Below, in pieces: positions 42,753-51,559 of a DNA stretch of 64,000 nucleotides. The stretch's first letter is position 1. The number at the start of each line of letters is the position of its first letter. The stretch comes from Cyanobium usitatum str. Tous (lineage in GTDB: Bacteria; Cyanobacteriota; Cyanobacteriia; PCC-6307; Cyanobiaceae): NCBI RefSeq assembly GCF_963920485.1, contig NZ_OY986431.1, positions 248,001 to 312,000 of the forward strand. The letters run 5' to 3'. Made by a program: the position numbers and the translations under genes. A model generated the notes under the pieces. The model saw only the letters and a list, made by a program, of their open reading frames with translations, was not told the DNA's origin and searched no databases.

Positions 42753-44063
42753 CTAGAGCCGGAACCGGGGGGTAACCAGCAGGGCTAGACGGCGCAGCCA
42801 GCGGTTGCTCTGTTGCAGTGCTGCCAGGCGGCGACTGATGTTGCGGTTGTCCGGCCGCTGTAGCAGCGCAACCTCCAGTAGCCGCCGGGCTTCCCCATAG
42901 TCGCGGCAGCGTATGGCGGCCTCGGCTCCTCGCCGTAGCTGGTTTGTGGAGAGGTCAGCGGCATTAACTACATAACCAGGATGGTTCAGGTTCAGCCGGC
43001 TGTCCTGCGAGCTGTGCTCCAGTTGCTTCAAGGCCTGCAGCAGGTTGGTTGGGGTGAAATCGGTGTGATAACCCACCCAATGCAACCAGTCGGGATCAGG
43101 ATCGGGGCCCCCATCCAGGCTGTCGAGATCCTCTGCCGTTGCCAGGGATCGCAGTAGGCCTGAGCCGGCAAAAAACGGCGTGCCCAGGTCGTGACGCAAG
43201 CCAAAATCGTCCATCACCACCGGTCTGCAGCCCAGGTCGAGGGCGTCGAACAGGGCGGTTGACGACACGGTGGCCAGCAGCCGGCTGTTCAACAGCAGTT
43301 CCGCAAGGGGTTCGTAGCTGAGCCGCAGGTTGGCTGGAGGGCTGCCCAGGGTTTCCACCAGGGTGTGGCTGATATGGCTATCGACCGTGTGAAACGTCGT
43401 TTCATGGGGGGCTACCCGCGGTTTAATCACCACCTCCCATTCGGGTGAGCGGCGGGCCAGCCGCGTCAAAGTACGGATTAGGTGTCTCCGCTCAGAGGCG
43501 GCCGCCGGCATCACAACCTGTTCGGCGAACACCAGCCTTTTTGGTCGCTCCCCTTGCTCCTGCACAGGAAGGTTGCGGCCTAGGCCCGTGAGCACGCTGC
43601 GCTGCTGTTGAAAGGGGGTGTGGCGCAGCAGCAGATCCAGGCGGGCCTGGTCACGGGGGCCATTAAGGCAGATCAGGTCGTAACCCAACCTCCAGGCAAT
43701 TGCTTCCTCGAAGCGCTCCAGCACCACCCCGTTGAAGCCACAGAACAGGGGACGAGCTTGTCGCTTCTGCTGCAGGCAGTTGCGGTGGTAGCAGCTGCGG
43801 AATTCGGCCAACTTGCTGCCAGTGAGATACACCCCGATCGCGTCGAATTGGTCGAGTCGTCGATCTGCCAGCAGAGCCTGGGCATTCAGCGTCCACACCG
43901 TTCCGATCAGTTCCAGGGCTTTGAGCACGCCTTCCGGGGTCCCATCGCGCGGAATCGCGTTCACTGTGATTGTTGCCCCGTTTGCGTTGCTGAAGCGAGC
44001 CAAGGCCTGGCAAGCCAGTAGCTGGCTGTCGCTGTCCGCAATCAGCAGGATCTGGAGGGTCAT
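42753..44063 (-). CDS. DUF6716-like putative glycosyltransferase (copy 1, with C-terminal extension)
   Basis: About 436 residues from the ATG at 44063, overlapping the previous TGA by 4 bases. It has a GT-B-like outline: LQILLIADSDSQLLACQAL at the start, LGYDLICLNGPRDQ near 146, EVVIKPRVAPHE near 226, TVSSTALFDALDLGCRPVVM near 281 and LGTPFFAGSGLL. The last 60 residues add TPR-like helices (YGEARRLLEVALLQRPDN). It resembles two following paralogues and the DUF6716 proteins, which are putative transferases. Its place between neuA and neuB makes a nonulosonate (sialyl-type) transferase plausible, but this is inference. Confidence 0.65.
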   Translation of the reverse strand: MTLQILLIADSDSQLLACQALARFSNANGATITVNAIPRDGTPEGVLKALELIGTVWTLNAQALLADRRLDQFDAIGVYLTGSKLAEFRSCYHRNCLQQKRQARPLFCGFNGVVLERFEEAIAWRLGYDLICLNGPRDQARLDLLLRHTPFQQQRSVLTGLGRNLPVQEQGERPKRLVFAEQVVMPAAASERRHLIRTLTRLARRSPEWEVVIKPRVAPHETTFHTVDSHISHTLVETLGSPPANLRLSYEPLAELLLNSRLLATVSSTALFDALDLGCRPVVMDDFGLRHDLGTPFFAGSGLLRSLATAEDLDSLDGGPDPDPDWLHWVGYHTDFTPTNLLQALKQLEHSSQDSRLNLNHPGYVVNAADLSTNQLRRGAEAAIRCRDYGEARRLLEVALLQRPDNRNISRRLAALQQSNRWLRRLALLVTPRFRL

Positions 44064-45088
44064 GGCTGCCGCTCCACCAGCTGCTCCAGCCGCCGCAGGA
44101 GCCGTTGGGGGCCATTGGCGATGGCCCAGCCCCGCTCTGCCAACCATTGGTGATTGGGGCGCTTCAGCTTGGCGAGTCGATCCAAGGGCACACAGTCGGC
44201 AAGTTGGTACATGGCACCAGAGCCGAAGAACAGCGGTCCGTTGAAGTCGGTGCGGATGCCGTAGTCACCGAGCACCACGGTTGGCTTACCCCACACCATG
44301 GCCGTGAGCAGCCAGGGAGAGGCGATGCCAAGGCAGGCGCTGGACTGGACCAAGGCAATGGCTAGGTCATCAACCTGGCCGAGCTGAAGGTTGCTGGGGG
44401 GGGACAGATCCTGCTGGAAGTGCCAGGCCAGGGAAGTTGTGGGCTCCTGCGCCCCCTCAGTCTTCAAGGGGGCATCGGGCTGTATGCGGATCTGCCAGGA
44501 GGGGCAGTCCAGGGCGATCGTGCGCAAGCGTTGAAACAAGACACCGTTGGCAAAAGGGGAAGGGGGGATGTCTTGCTGATCAAGCACCAGTAGCAGTGGT
44601 GCTTGGCTGTTGGAGTGGCCCAGCGGCTCGGTTGGCAAGCACCAAAGGCCAATGGCCTCGCTGGCCTGGGATGCGCTTTGGCTGCCGCGCACCAGCCAGG
44701 CCAGTTCCTGCATCTGAGCCTCACCCTGCAGGCAAATCAGGTCGTAGCCCAGGCGGGGCAGCAGGTCTGCCATCAAGGTGTCCCCATACAAGGGGCGAAT
44801 TGGGCCCGTAAATAAGGGGCAAGGCCGCTTCCCCCTCAACCGAGCCGACTCCAAATGCACCTGCCTGAATTGGGTCAGCTGGGCCCCCTCAAGAAACACG
44901 CCAACTGCGTCAAGCCCATTGAGAAGGTCGCTGCTGGCGGCGACTAGAGGCTGCAGTGGTAACCAGTGCTCATTGCTGACTTCGGGACTGATCAGAGTTA
45001 CGTCCGCTCCCAATAATCTCAGTTCCACCGCAAGCCGCTGGCAGGATCCCAGTCCGGGCTCTCCGTCGCAAACCAGTGCCAGTTTCAT
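44060..45088 (-). CDS. DUF6716-like putative glycosyltransferase (copy 2)
   Basis: 342 residues, the shortest of three related proteins. Shared landmarks are KLALVCDGEPGLGSCQRLAV, LDAVGVFLEGAQLTQFR, LGYDLICLQGEAQMQEL near 123, VQSSACLGIASPWLLTAMVW near 250 and DYGIRTDFNGPLFFGSGAM. The SSTA segment of the other copies is replaced by ASPW, so the donor site may differ or be weakened. Both ends overlap neighbours by 4 bases (ATGA), coupling it to copies 1 and 3. The reaction is unknown; see the other copies for the suggested role. Confidence 0.65.
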   Translation of the reverse strand: MKLALVCDGEPGLGSCQRLAVELRLLGADVTLISPEVSNEHWLPLQPLVAASSDLLNGLDAVGVFLEGAQLTQFRQVHLESARLRGKRPCPLFTGPIRPLYGDTLMADLLPRLGYDLICLQGEAQMQELAWLVRGSQSASQASEAIGLWCLPTEPLGHSNSQAPLLLVLDQQDIPPSPFANGVLFQRLRTIALDCPSWQIRIQPDAPLKTEGAQEPTTSLAWHFQQDLSPPSNLQLGQVDDLAIALVQSSACLGIASPWLLTAMVWGKPTVVLGDYGIRTDFNGPLFFGSGAMYQLADCVPLDRLAKLKRPNHQWLAERGWAIANGPQRLLRRLEQLVERQP

Positions 45089-46386
45089 CGGCCCTTAAAC
45101 AGCCGCTCCAGTCCCCAGAGACCTACCACCCTCTGGCGTGCCCGTCGCAGCAGATTCCGTCCGCGATGACTCGCCACTAGTCGGGAGCGGGCGCCGGCAG
45201 AACTAAGCATTTTCTTACCCCCTTTTGCCAGGGCGTAGGTCTGCCAGGAATTACTACCCCAGCCCGGGGGACCTTCCCTATCTGCCGACTCGGAAGATTG
45301 GGGCGGATTATTCAGTCGGCTGGCCAGGGCGGCAATAAAAACCTGGTCACCTCCAGGAATGTGACCATGGCGCTCTGGCCAGGCCTGATCGAGGCGGAGG
45401 CTGAAGGGGTCTCGAATGATTGAGTCGAAATCGGCGATGGCTGCCGATTCAAGAAAGTAATGATTGCCCAAGGTTTCATTGACTCCCAGGTCCGAGACAA
45501 TGCGGGTGCTCACACTCAAAGCCATTGCTTCCATCGCCGCGGTGGAGGACACAGTGATGGCGCAGCCGCACTTTTTCAGCAGAGTTAGGCTGGGCTTGTA
45601 GCTGATCTGCAGGTTGGGTACGCGGCGGCTGAGCTTCTCAATCCGGCTGGCCATCTCACCATGCTGGCGATGCAGGGTGGCTTCGACTTTCGAGGTGCGT
45701 GGCTTAAAGATCACCGGATGCGATGGCCAGGCCTGGGCTAGATCGGCAAGGCGCCTACAGATGTATTTGCGTTGAATCGGGTTGTCCGGCACTGAGGGCT
45801 GCTCGAAAAACACGATCGAGGCGGCATCCGGTACTTGGAGTCTTGGTTCGATCGACCAGAGGATCGGCAGGCCAGTCACAACAGCATTGCCGCTGTCCAG
45901 CCCTAGGGCACTGCAGGCATGCCGATAAAGCTGGGCGTCGGTTTCTCCGTTTAGACACAACAGGTCTACGCCGGAGCGATCCATCATTCCCTCCAGTTGA
46001 TGGCGGAACAGAATCCCCGGATAGGCGCTAATGAGTACGGGCCGCCGGAGCTGATCAATCCAGGCCGATTGGAGCAGTAGCTGGGTCTCTCGGGTGCGGC
46101 GTCCATCTAAACCGAGCACAAGGGCATCGACTTGCACAAGATCGGTGCGCAGCTCTCGTAGTTGGCCCCACTCGTGTTGCTTGATGGCGGTGCGGGGATC
46201 GATGCGGCGGATCTCCAGCACCTGGCGGCGTGAGAGTTTGCGACCAGGCAGTTCAAGCAGATGCAGGCTCGTCGATGCACCTTCCTTACGCGCTACGCGC
46301 AGCAGGTTCATGGCGGTTTTGCCGAAGGAGTCGAAGCAGGCCAGGGCTGCCACCTGGCGCCCCTGCAGGCTGCCCATCAATTGCAT
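45085..46386 (-). CDS. DUF6716-like putative glycosyltransferase (copy 3)
   Basis: 433 residues. Landmarks match the other two copies: VAALACFDSFGKTAMNLLRV, VDLLCLNGETDAQLYRHA near 155, HPVIFKPRTSKVEATLHRQ near 222, ITVSSTAAMEAMALSVSTRI near 277 and ETLGNHYFLESAAI. The C-terminal 60 residues are basic (RRARQRVVGLW). Its ATG lies 10 bases inside the end of the neuA gene, so it is the first transferase translated after the CMP-sugar synthetase. This supports the idea that it uses the CMP-sugar, though no catalytic residues are established. Confidence 0.65.
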   Translation of the reverse strand: MQLMGSLQGRQVAALACFDSFGKTAMNLLRVARKEGASTSLHLLELPGRKLSRRQVLEIRRIDPRTAIKQHEWGQLRELRTDLVQVDALVLGLDGRRTRETQLLLQSAWIDQLRRPVLISAYPGILFRHQLEGMMDRSGVDLLCLNGETDAQLYRHACSALGLDSGNAVVTGLPILWSIEPRLQVPDAASIVFFEQPSVPDNPIQRKYICRRLADLAQAWPSHPVIFKPRTSKVEATLHRQHGEMASRIEKLSRRVPNLQISYKPSLTLLKKCGCAITVSSTAAMEAMALSVSTRIVSDLGVNETLGNHYFLESAAIADFDSIIRDPFSLRLDQAWPERHGHIPGGDQVFIAALASRLNNPPQSSESADREGPPGWGSNSWQTYALAKGGKKMLSSAGARSRLVASHRGRNLLRRARQRVVGLWGLERLFKGR

Positions 46387-47138
46387 TCCGATGAAGTGTG
46401 TTCCGATGAAGCTTGATTGGCCCCATTCAACAGGGGCGCTAATCGCTCGCAGAGCTCAAGGTCTTCCATGCTGTCTATCTCAGGGGCTAACCCTTCCAGG
46501 GGTACGGGCAGGGTGGGCTGGATGAAACGGGTTCCTTTTTCCAGAAACGCTTTTGTACGAATTGCGTAAATGGCACCGGTCTCTAGGTACGCGGGCTCCA
46601 AGTCCTGGCGACGGCGGCGGGGTTCGCTGGAGTTGTGATTAATTCCTACCCCGTGGCCATTGCCATCGAGGCACCACAAGAAGCCGTGCCATGGCATCAC
46701 GCTGAAAGCCATGTTGGCCTGGCTGAGTTGAAGGGCGTTCACCACAGCATCAATCTGGGGCCCAGTGGTGAAGGGCGAGGTGCACTGCAGAAAAACAAAC
46801 AGGGCGGGCAGAGGGCCAAGCTCTGCTAGCTCGGTGAGGGCGTGGAGCAGGGCCAATTCTGATGATGCTTGGTCCCCTGAGAGCTCACTTGGTCTCTGCA
46901 GCCAACTCGCACCCTCCTCTTCGCCAAGATGGCCGATGCAGGCGTCGTCGCTGCTCACCCAGATGGCTCCGACGCTCGAAGCTGTCTTAGCGGCCCTAAC
47001 GCTGCGTGCAAGCAAGGGAATCCCATCAACGGGGCGAAGATTTTTGCCGGGAACCCCTTTGGATCCACCTCGCGCAGGAATCAAAGCAAGCGGGGCCAGA
47101 TCTGGATCTATCCGGATCGCCAAGGCAGGAGCACTCAT
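46377..47138 (-). CDS. neuA: Acylneuraminate (CMP-nonulosonate) cytidylyltransferase
   Basis: 253 residues. It activates a nonulosonic acid with CTP. Motifs: LALIPARGGSKGVPGKNLRP near 17 (CTP binding, complete with GSKG and KN), IWVSSDD near 59, LQRPSELSGDQASSELALLH near 79, and FVFLQCTSPFTTGPQIDAVV near 113. YLETGAIYAIR near 190 and PEIDSMEDLELCE near 223 supply the acidic metal site. Cytidylyltransferases for Kdo are similar, but the RPxxLSxDxAxS pattern and the linked NeuB gene favour a sialic/legionaminic-type substrate. Translationally coupled to the small gene ahead of it (ATGA). Confidence 0.87.
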   Translation of the reverse strand: MSAPALAIRIDPDLAPLALIPARGGSKGVPGKNLRPVDGIPLLARSVRAAKTASSVGAIWVSSDDACIGHLGEEEGASWLQRPSELSGDQASSELALLHALTELAELGPLPALFVFLQCTSPFTTGPQIDAVVNALQLSQANMAFSVMPWHGFLWCLDGNGHGVGINHNSSEPRRRRQDLEPAYLETGAIYAIRTKAFLEKGTRFIQPTLPVPLEGLAPEIDSMEDLELCERLAPLLNGANQASSEHTSSECN

Positions 47139-47470
47139 CCAGCGCTACCGCTGGGGGGGCGCAGTCTGCCGTTGGCACCAAGGGGGTAGAAGCGCAGGGG
47201 ATCTTCAGGCGCCTGGGGCTCGGGCGCCGACTCCAGGCAGGTGCTGCTTTGGTGTCGCTGGAGCGCAAGCACAACTTTTTTGATCCGACCAGAAGGCATG
47301 CCCGTTTCGGCCGAGATAGCGGCACAAAGACTGTCTAGAGGGCCTTGGATCTGCATGCGTCGGATGACCGGACTACTGCTTTCAGTACGGAAATCGAAGC
47401 TAGCAGTCTTCACCTGTCGGTACCTTGGTTCAAGGGAATCCGTAGCGCCCCCCGCCTTTGGTCTATCCAT
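47135..47470 (-). CDS. Small protein of unknown function ahead of neuA
   Basis: About 111 residues from the ATG at 47470. No family recognised. The central part (LDSLCAAISAETGMPSGRIKKVVLAL) is helical and vaguely like the start of an HU-type or HTH domain, and the C-terminus is Pro/Ser/Gly-rich. Support for it being real is contextual: its TGA overlaps the neuA ATG by exactly 4 bases, and its start lies 35 bases from the divergent kpsC start, giving a tidy divergent pair. An upstream GTG at 47521 would instead overlap kpsC. Confidence 0.45.
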   Translation of the reverse strand: MDRPKAGGATDSLEPRYRQVKTASFDFRTESSSPVIRRMQIQGPLDSLCAAISAETGMPSGRIKKVVLALQRHQSSTCLESAPEPQAPEDPLRFYPLGANGRLRPPSGSAG

Positions 47471-47505
47471 CCTCCGCAGTTCGACTGGGCCTGCCGGATG
47501 CAGGA

Positions 47506-49458
47506 ATGTTCCGTCACGCAACCTTGAAGGCCCTGCTGTCTCCTTTCAGCTTGGTGCGCGGTTCGGGTCGCTGCGGTCGTGAGCAGTTGGATGCTCTGCT
47601 GGCCTGGGGACGCAAGCCCAGCGCTCGCGCTGCTGAGCGGCTTGCTGTCGCCCGTGGTCTACCCATTTGGCGATGTGAAGATGCCTTTGTTCGTTCCCTG
47701 GGTTTGGGAGCAGACTGCCCGCCTCTTGGTCTGGTCCTAGATGATTTAGGGATCTATTACGACGTCTCAGAACCCAGCCGTCTTGAGCAGCTGATTGCCC
47801 GTAATCACAGCCCTGACGAGCTGGCTCGCGCGATGAACCTGCAGCGCCTCTGGCGCGAGCAGCGGGTCAGCAAGTACAACCAATCTGCCGATGTACCGGC
47901 ACCTGTTCAGCCCTATGTACTGGTGGTTGACCAAACCGTTGCCGATATTTCGATACGACTGGGTTCAGGTTCTCAAGATCAGTTTGCCGCCATGTTGGCC
48001 GCGGCACTTCGAAATCATCCTGGTCTCAAAGTGGTGGTCAAAACCCACCCCGATGTGGTCTCTGGTAGAAAAAAGGGCCATTTTACGGCCGAACAACTAG
48101 CTGATTCCCGCATAACTTTAGATTCTAGTGGTGGTCATCCCGCGGCTCTGCTTGAGCTGGCTGAGGCTGTGTATGTGGTGACTTCCCAGCTGGGCTTTGA
48201 AGCCTTGATGTGGGGGAAGGAGGTCTACTGCTTCGGACTTCCTTTCTTCGCTGGCTGGGGACTAACCCATGATGAACTGCCTGCGCCGTCTCGACGGGCT
48301 TCCGCAGGCCAGCGACAGCTGGCCGATCTTGTGCATGCAGCTCTGGTCGAGTATGCAGTTTATATCGATCCTCATACTCTTAAGCCCTGCGAAGTTGAAG
48401 ATCTAGTGTGTTCGATTGGCTTGCAACGTCAGAGATTGGCTGCCGATCCCGCCCAGGCTGGGGCGCTTGGCTTTACACGCTGGAAAAGACCCTTCTTGCG
48501 GCGCTTTATGCCTGGTTGCGAGTTGTCTTTTTTGCGCTCACGAGTGCGGCAACGCCATAGGCAGATTGTCCACTGGGGCCGGGCTTCTGAGCAGCTTTTG
48601 TTGGCGCATCCTGGTCGAGTAATTCAGGTGGAAGATGGCTTTCTGCGCTCAGTTGGATTTGGTAATAAGATTCATTTGCGAATAGTTCAGCTACTTAATA
48701 ATGTTGGGATCAGGGCTGCTCGTCCTCCAAGCCCTTTGTCTTGGGTGGTAGATCACCAGGGTGTCTATTACGACTCCACCCGGCCTTCAGCGTTGGAAAG
48801 CTGGCTTGCGACTGCTGATCCCAGTATTGAGCAGCTCGAACGGGCCGCTGCCCTGCGCCAGCGTCTAGTTCAAGAGGCAATTACTAAATACAATCTTTCG
48901 GCTCCAGCTTGGCATAGACCATCTGGATTGCGGCGGGTAGTACTGGTGCCAGGACAGGTAGAAAGTGATGCTTCAATTCGATTTGGCGCACCAGGAATAA
49001 GAACCAACTTGGAGCTGCTTAAAGCCGTGCGCAATGCGGAGCCAGATGCATATATTATTTATAAGCCCCATCCCGACGTAGTCGCGGGGCTGCGTCGATC
49101 TTCCGTTGCTGAAAGTCAAGCCTTGTTGGTAGCTGATTTGGTGCTACGAGAGGCTTCGGTGCAGCAATTATTTGCTCAAGTAGATGCGGTTCACGTGCTC
49201 ACCTCTTTGGCCGGATTCGAAGCTTTGCTGCGAGGCATAGAGGTCCATGTTTGGGGACTTCCCTTCTACGCCGGCTGGGGTCTTACCAAGGATGCCCACA
49301 GTTGCTCTCGTCGAGGGAGAAAGCTTAGTCTAGATGCTCTTGTATTTGGGGCATTGATAGCTTACCCGCGCTACGTCAGTCGTCGCAGTGGCTGGCAGAT
49401 CACCCCAGAGCAGGCCATCGACGAGCTGGTGGCATGGCGCGCATCTTCCACTGCTTAA
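47506..49458 (+). CDS. kpsC: Capsule polysaccharide beta-Kdo transferase KpsC (dual module)
   Basis: About 650 residues from the ATG at 47506, with two tandem Kdo-transferase modules as in full-length KpsC. Module 1: CEDAFVRSLGLG near 56, VLVVDQTVADISIRLG, VVVKTHPDVVSGRKKG near 179, and GFEALMWGKEVYCFGLPF. Module 2, from about 320: HWGRASEQLL, VEDGFLRSVGFG, LVPGQVESDASIRFG, YKPHPDVVAGLRR and GFEALLRGIEVHVWGLPF. KpsC alternates two beta-Kdo linkages onto phosphatidylglycerol, with KpsS adding the first Kdo, to make the capsule's lipid terminus. No Kdo synthesis genes are in the window. The gene is AT-richer than its neighbours. Confidence 0.9.
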   Translation: MFRHATLKALLSPFSLVRGSGRCGREQLDALLAWGRKPSARAAERLAVARGLPIWRCEDAFVRSLGLGADCPPLGLVLDDLGIYYDVSEPSRLEQLIARNHSPDELARAMNLQRLWREQRVSKYNQSADVPAPVQPYVLVVDQTVADISIRLGSGSQDQFAAMLAAALRNHPGLKVVVKTHPDVVSGRKKGHFTAEQLADSRITLDSSGGHPAALLELAEAVYVVTSQLGFEALMWGKEVYCFGLPFFAGWGLTHDELPAPSRRASAGQRQLADLVHAALVEYAVYIDPHTLKPCEVEDLVCSIGLQRQRLAADPAQAGALGFTRWKRPFLRRFMPGCELSFLRSRVRQRHRQIVHWGRASEQLLLAHPGRVIQVEDGFLRSVGFGNKIHLRIVQLLNNVGIRAARPPSPLSWVVDHQGVYYDSTRPSALESWLATADPSIEQLERAAALRQRLVQEAITKYNLSAPAWHRPSGLRRVVLVPGQVESDASIRFGAPGIRTNLELLKAVRNAEPDAYIIYKPHPDVVAGLRRSSVAESQALLVADLVLREASVQQLFAQVDAVHVLTSLAGFEALLRGIEVHVWGLPFYAGWGLTKDAHSCSRRGRKLSLDALVFGALIAYPRYVSRRSGWQITPEQAIDELVAWRASSTA

Positions 49459-49525
49459 ATATGGACACCTTCATTATTCTCAACATGGCAAAATTAACTC
49501 CAGATCAAGCTCAAGGGATACTCTT

Positions 49526-51559
49526 TTGAACTCTTCCAGGCCTGCGACTTTGGTTCATGTACAGATCAATGGCCCTGTGTTGCTGTTGATGGGCCCGATT
49601 GGTCTCTTTTTTGCACGCTTCTGCAACTACCTCCGCGGCTGTGGTATCCCGGTCGTCAAGGTGGCTTTCCCCCTGCATGAATTTGGTTTTGCGCGAGATG
49701 TTCGCGTGCCTTTTAACGGCTCAATGGAGCAGTGGCGCCCCTTTTTGCGCCAGCTGCTGGTTGAGCGCGGAATTCGCCACATCTTTATGTATGGAGATTT
49801 TATAATTCCCCATCGCGTCGCAATCGAGGAGGCTCAGCGCATTGGCATTGAGGCTTGGGTGTTTGAACTCGGCTATATAAGGCCTAATTACATAAGCTTA
49901 GAGCGGGATAGGGTGAACTCCCGCTCTAACCTAAATCAACCACTTGAATTTTATAGGTCCCTGCCGCCTGTGAATGTCTTGCCTGGTGGTTGTCTGGAGC
50001 CAGGTTGGCGCTGGCGCAAGATTTGGAAGGCCCCAACTTTCCTCCAGCACGCTTTCACTAGTTATCCGATTATCGAGGGTGAGCACAAGTTACAACCCTC
50101 GCCTCAGTTTATCTGGTGCCAAGTGCGTGGCAATTGGCGTTTCTGGCTCTACAGATTTAGTGAACGTTCAATCAAGGCGAGACTGCTTGAGCATCTCTCT
50201 TACTTCTTGGTGGTGCTTCAGGTCTCTAGTGATTCACAGATCCAGATGGGTTCTCCCTATCGGGGTATGCATGATTTTATTGAGGATGTAATCGGTTCGT
50301 TTGCGGCTAATGCCCATGCCTCCGATCATCTGGCCTTTAAGCACCATCCGCGTGATCGTGGCTATAACCATTACGGCAGGCTAATTCAGCTTTTGGCCAC
50401 CCGTTACGGAGTCTCCGGTCGTGTGCATTATTTTCACGATGGTGCCTTGAGCCGTTTTCTGCGGGCCTGCAGGGGCGTGGTAACGGTCAACAGTACGGTT
50501 GGGCTGCAGGCCCTATTCCATGCTGTGCCTACAAAGGTTATGGGGCAAACTTTTTATAACTTACCTGGCCTTACTGATCAGAAACCTCTGGATCAATTCT
50601 GGCAGGAGCCCCAGACTAGTGATCGGCCACTTTTTTATCGCTTCTACTCCCACCTGGTTACTAGCACTCAAGTTAATGGCAATTTTGATGGCGACTTCCC
50701 CTTCCGGACTACTTTCCCCATAGGTCCCGATGCTCGCCGGTTAGCGCCTTCTCCCCAGCTGCCCGATGCCCCCATGCCTAGCCGCAGATCTGGCGTAATC
50801 CAGCTGCCTCGGCTACTAGGCCGTTTGGGCTGGGCTGCAGGGTTTTTTGGGATTTATAGCTTGCAGTTGCTAGCTCTCGCGTTGGGATTTAAGCGTGCTG
50901 CTTCCTGGTTGCTCGCTTGTACAGCCGGGGCGGGACTAAGGGCTCTTGGCGTACAGGTGGTCCTTGATGACAGCCAGCCCGGCGAGCCAGTTGGCGTGCC
51001 CTTGGTTCATATCTGGAATCACACAAGTCCGATCGATGTGCTGGTGGTGCAAGGGGTGATCAGGTTGCCAAGTATCACAACTGCCAACCTGCATATGAGC
51101 CACTTCATGCCCTGGTTTTCTCAGTCGGCTGCCAACGCGGGCCATGCGCTGATGAATCACAAAGATGGACAATCGCGCACTGCTGCTCTGTATGCCGCTT
51201 CCCGTACCTTGGCTGATCGGGGCCAAGTGATCCTGGCGCCTAATGGTTCACTGGTTACCCCAATAGATCAGAGAGTTTCGGCGAGCCCCTTACTGCTAGC
51301 CCGTCGTCACAATGCCCTTGTTGTGCCATGGACTTTTGTGCAGGAAGGCTTGCCGAGTCCGGAGGACTTGCGCTATCGCCCCCTTAGATTGCTGCTGTCA
51401 AGGCTTACTGCGCCGTTAGGAACTATTTATTGCCGGCGAGGGCGTGCCAGCGATTTGCAGCTGCCGGAAGGAAACTGCGACGTCGGCAGCTTTAAGGCAG
51501 CTGTGCAGGCTTACTACGCCCGCAGCACCAACCTTCCCAGTAGAACCGATAAGGGGTGA
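49526..51559 (+). CDS. KpsS-like Kdo transferase fused to a PlsC-type acyltransferase
   Basis: About 677 residues from the TTG at 49526, behind AAGGGA seven bases upstream; earlier in-frame sequence lies inside kpsC. Residues 15-420 are KpsS-like: VLLLMGPIGLFFARFCNYLR, FMYGDFIIPHR, LGYIRPNYISLE, HHPRDRGYNHYG and GVVTVNSTVGLQAL. Residues about 431-460 are hydrophobic (WAAGFFGIYSLQLLALALGF). Residues 490-677 form a PlsC-like acyltransferase: the HX4D motif NHTSPID near 498, and ILAPNGSLVTP near 571 in the EGTRS position. KpsS starts the Kdo linker on (lyso)phosphatidylglycerol, so the fused acyltransferase could act on that lipid. Its stop abuts the convergent ketosynthase stop (TGATCA). Confidence 0.82.
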   Translation: MNSSRPATLVHVQINGPVLLLMGPIGLFFARFCNYLRGCGIPVVKVAFPLHEFGFARDVRVPFNGSMEQWRPFLRQLLVERGIRHIFMYGDFIIPHRVAIEEAQRIGIEAWVFELGYIRPNYISLERDRVNSRSNLNQPLEFYRSLPPVNVLPGGCLEPGWRWRKIWKAPTFLQHAFTSYPIIEGEHKLQPSPQFIWCQVRGNWRFWLYRFSERSIKARLLEHLSYFLVVLQVSSDSQIQMGSPYRGMHDFIEDVIGSFAANAHASDHLAFKHHPRDRGYNHYGRLIQLLATRYGVSGRVHYFHDGALSRFLRACRGVVTVNSTVGLQALFHAVPTKVMGQTFYNLPGLTDQKPLDQFWQEPQTSDRPLFYRFYSHLVTSTQVNGNFDGDFPFRTTFPIGPDARRLAPSPQLPDAPMPSRRSGVIQLPRLLGRLGWAAGFFGIYSLQLLALALGFKRAASWLLACTAGAGLRALGVQVVLDDSQPGEPVGVPLVHIWNHTSPIDVLVVQGVIRLPSITTANLHMSHFMPWFSQSAANAGHALMNHKDGQSRTAALYAASRTLADRGQVILAPNGSLVTPIDQRVSASPLLLARRHNALVVPWTFVQEGLPSPEDLRYRPLRLLLSRLTAPLGTIYCRRGRASDLQLPEGNCDVGSFKAAVQAYYARSTNLPSRTDKG

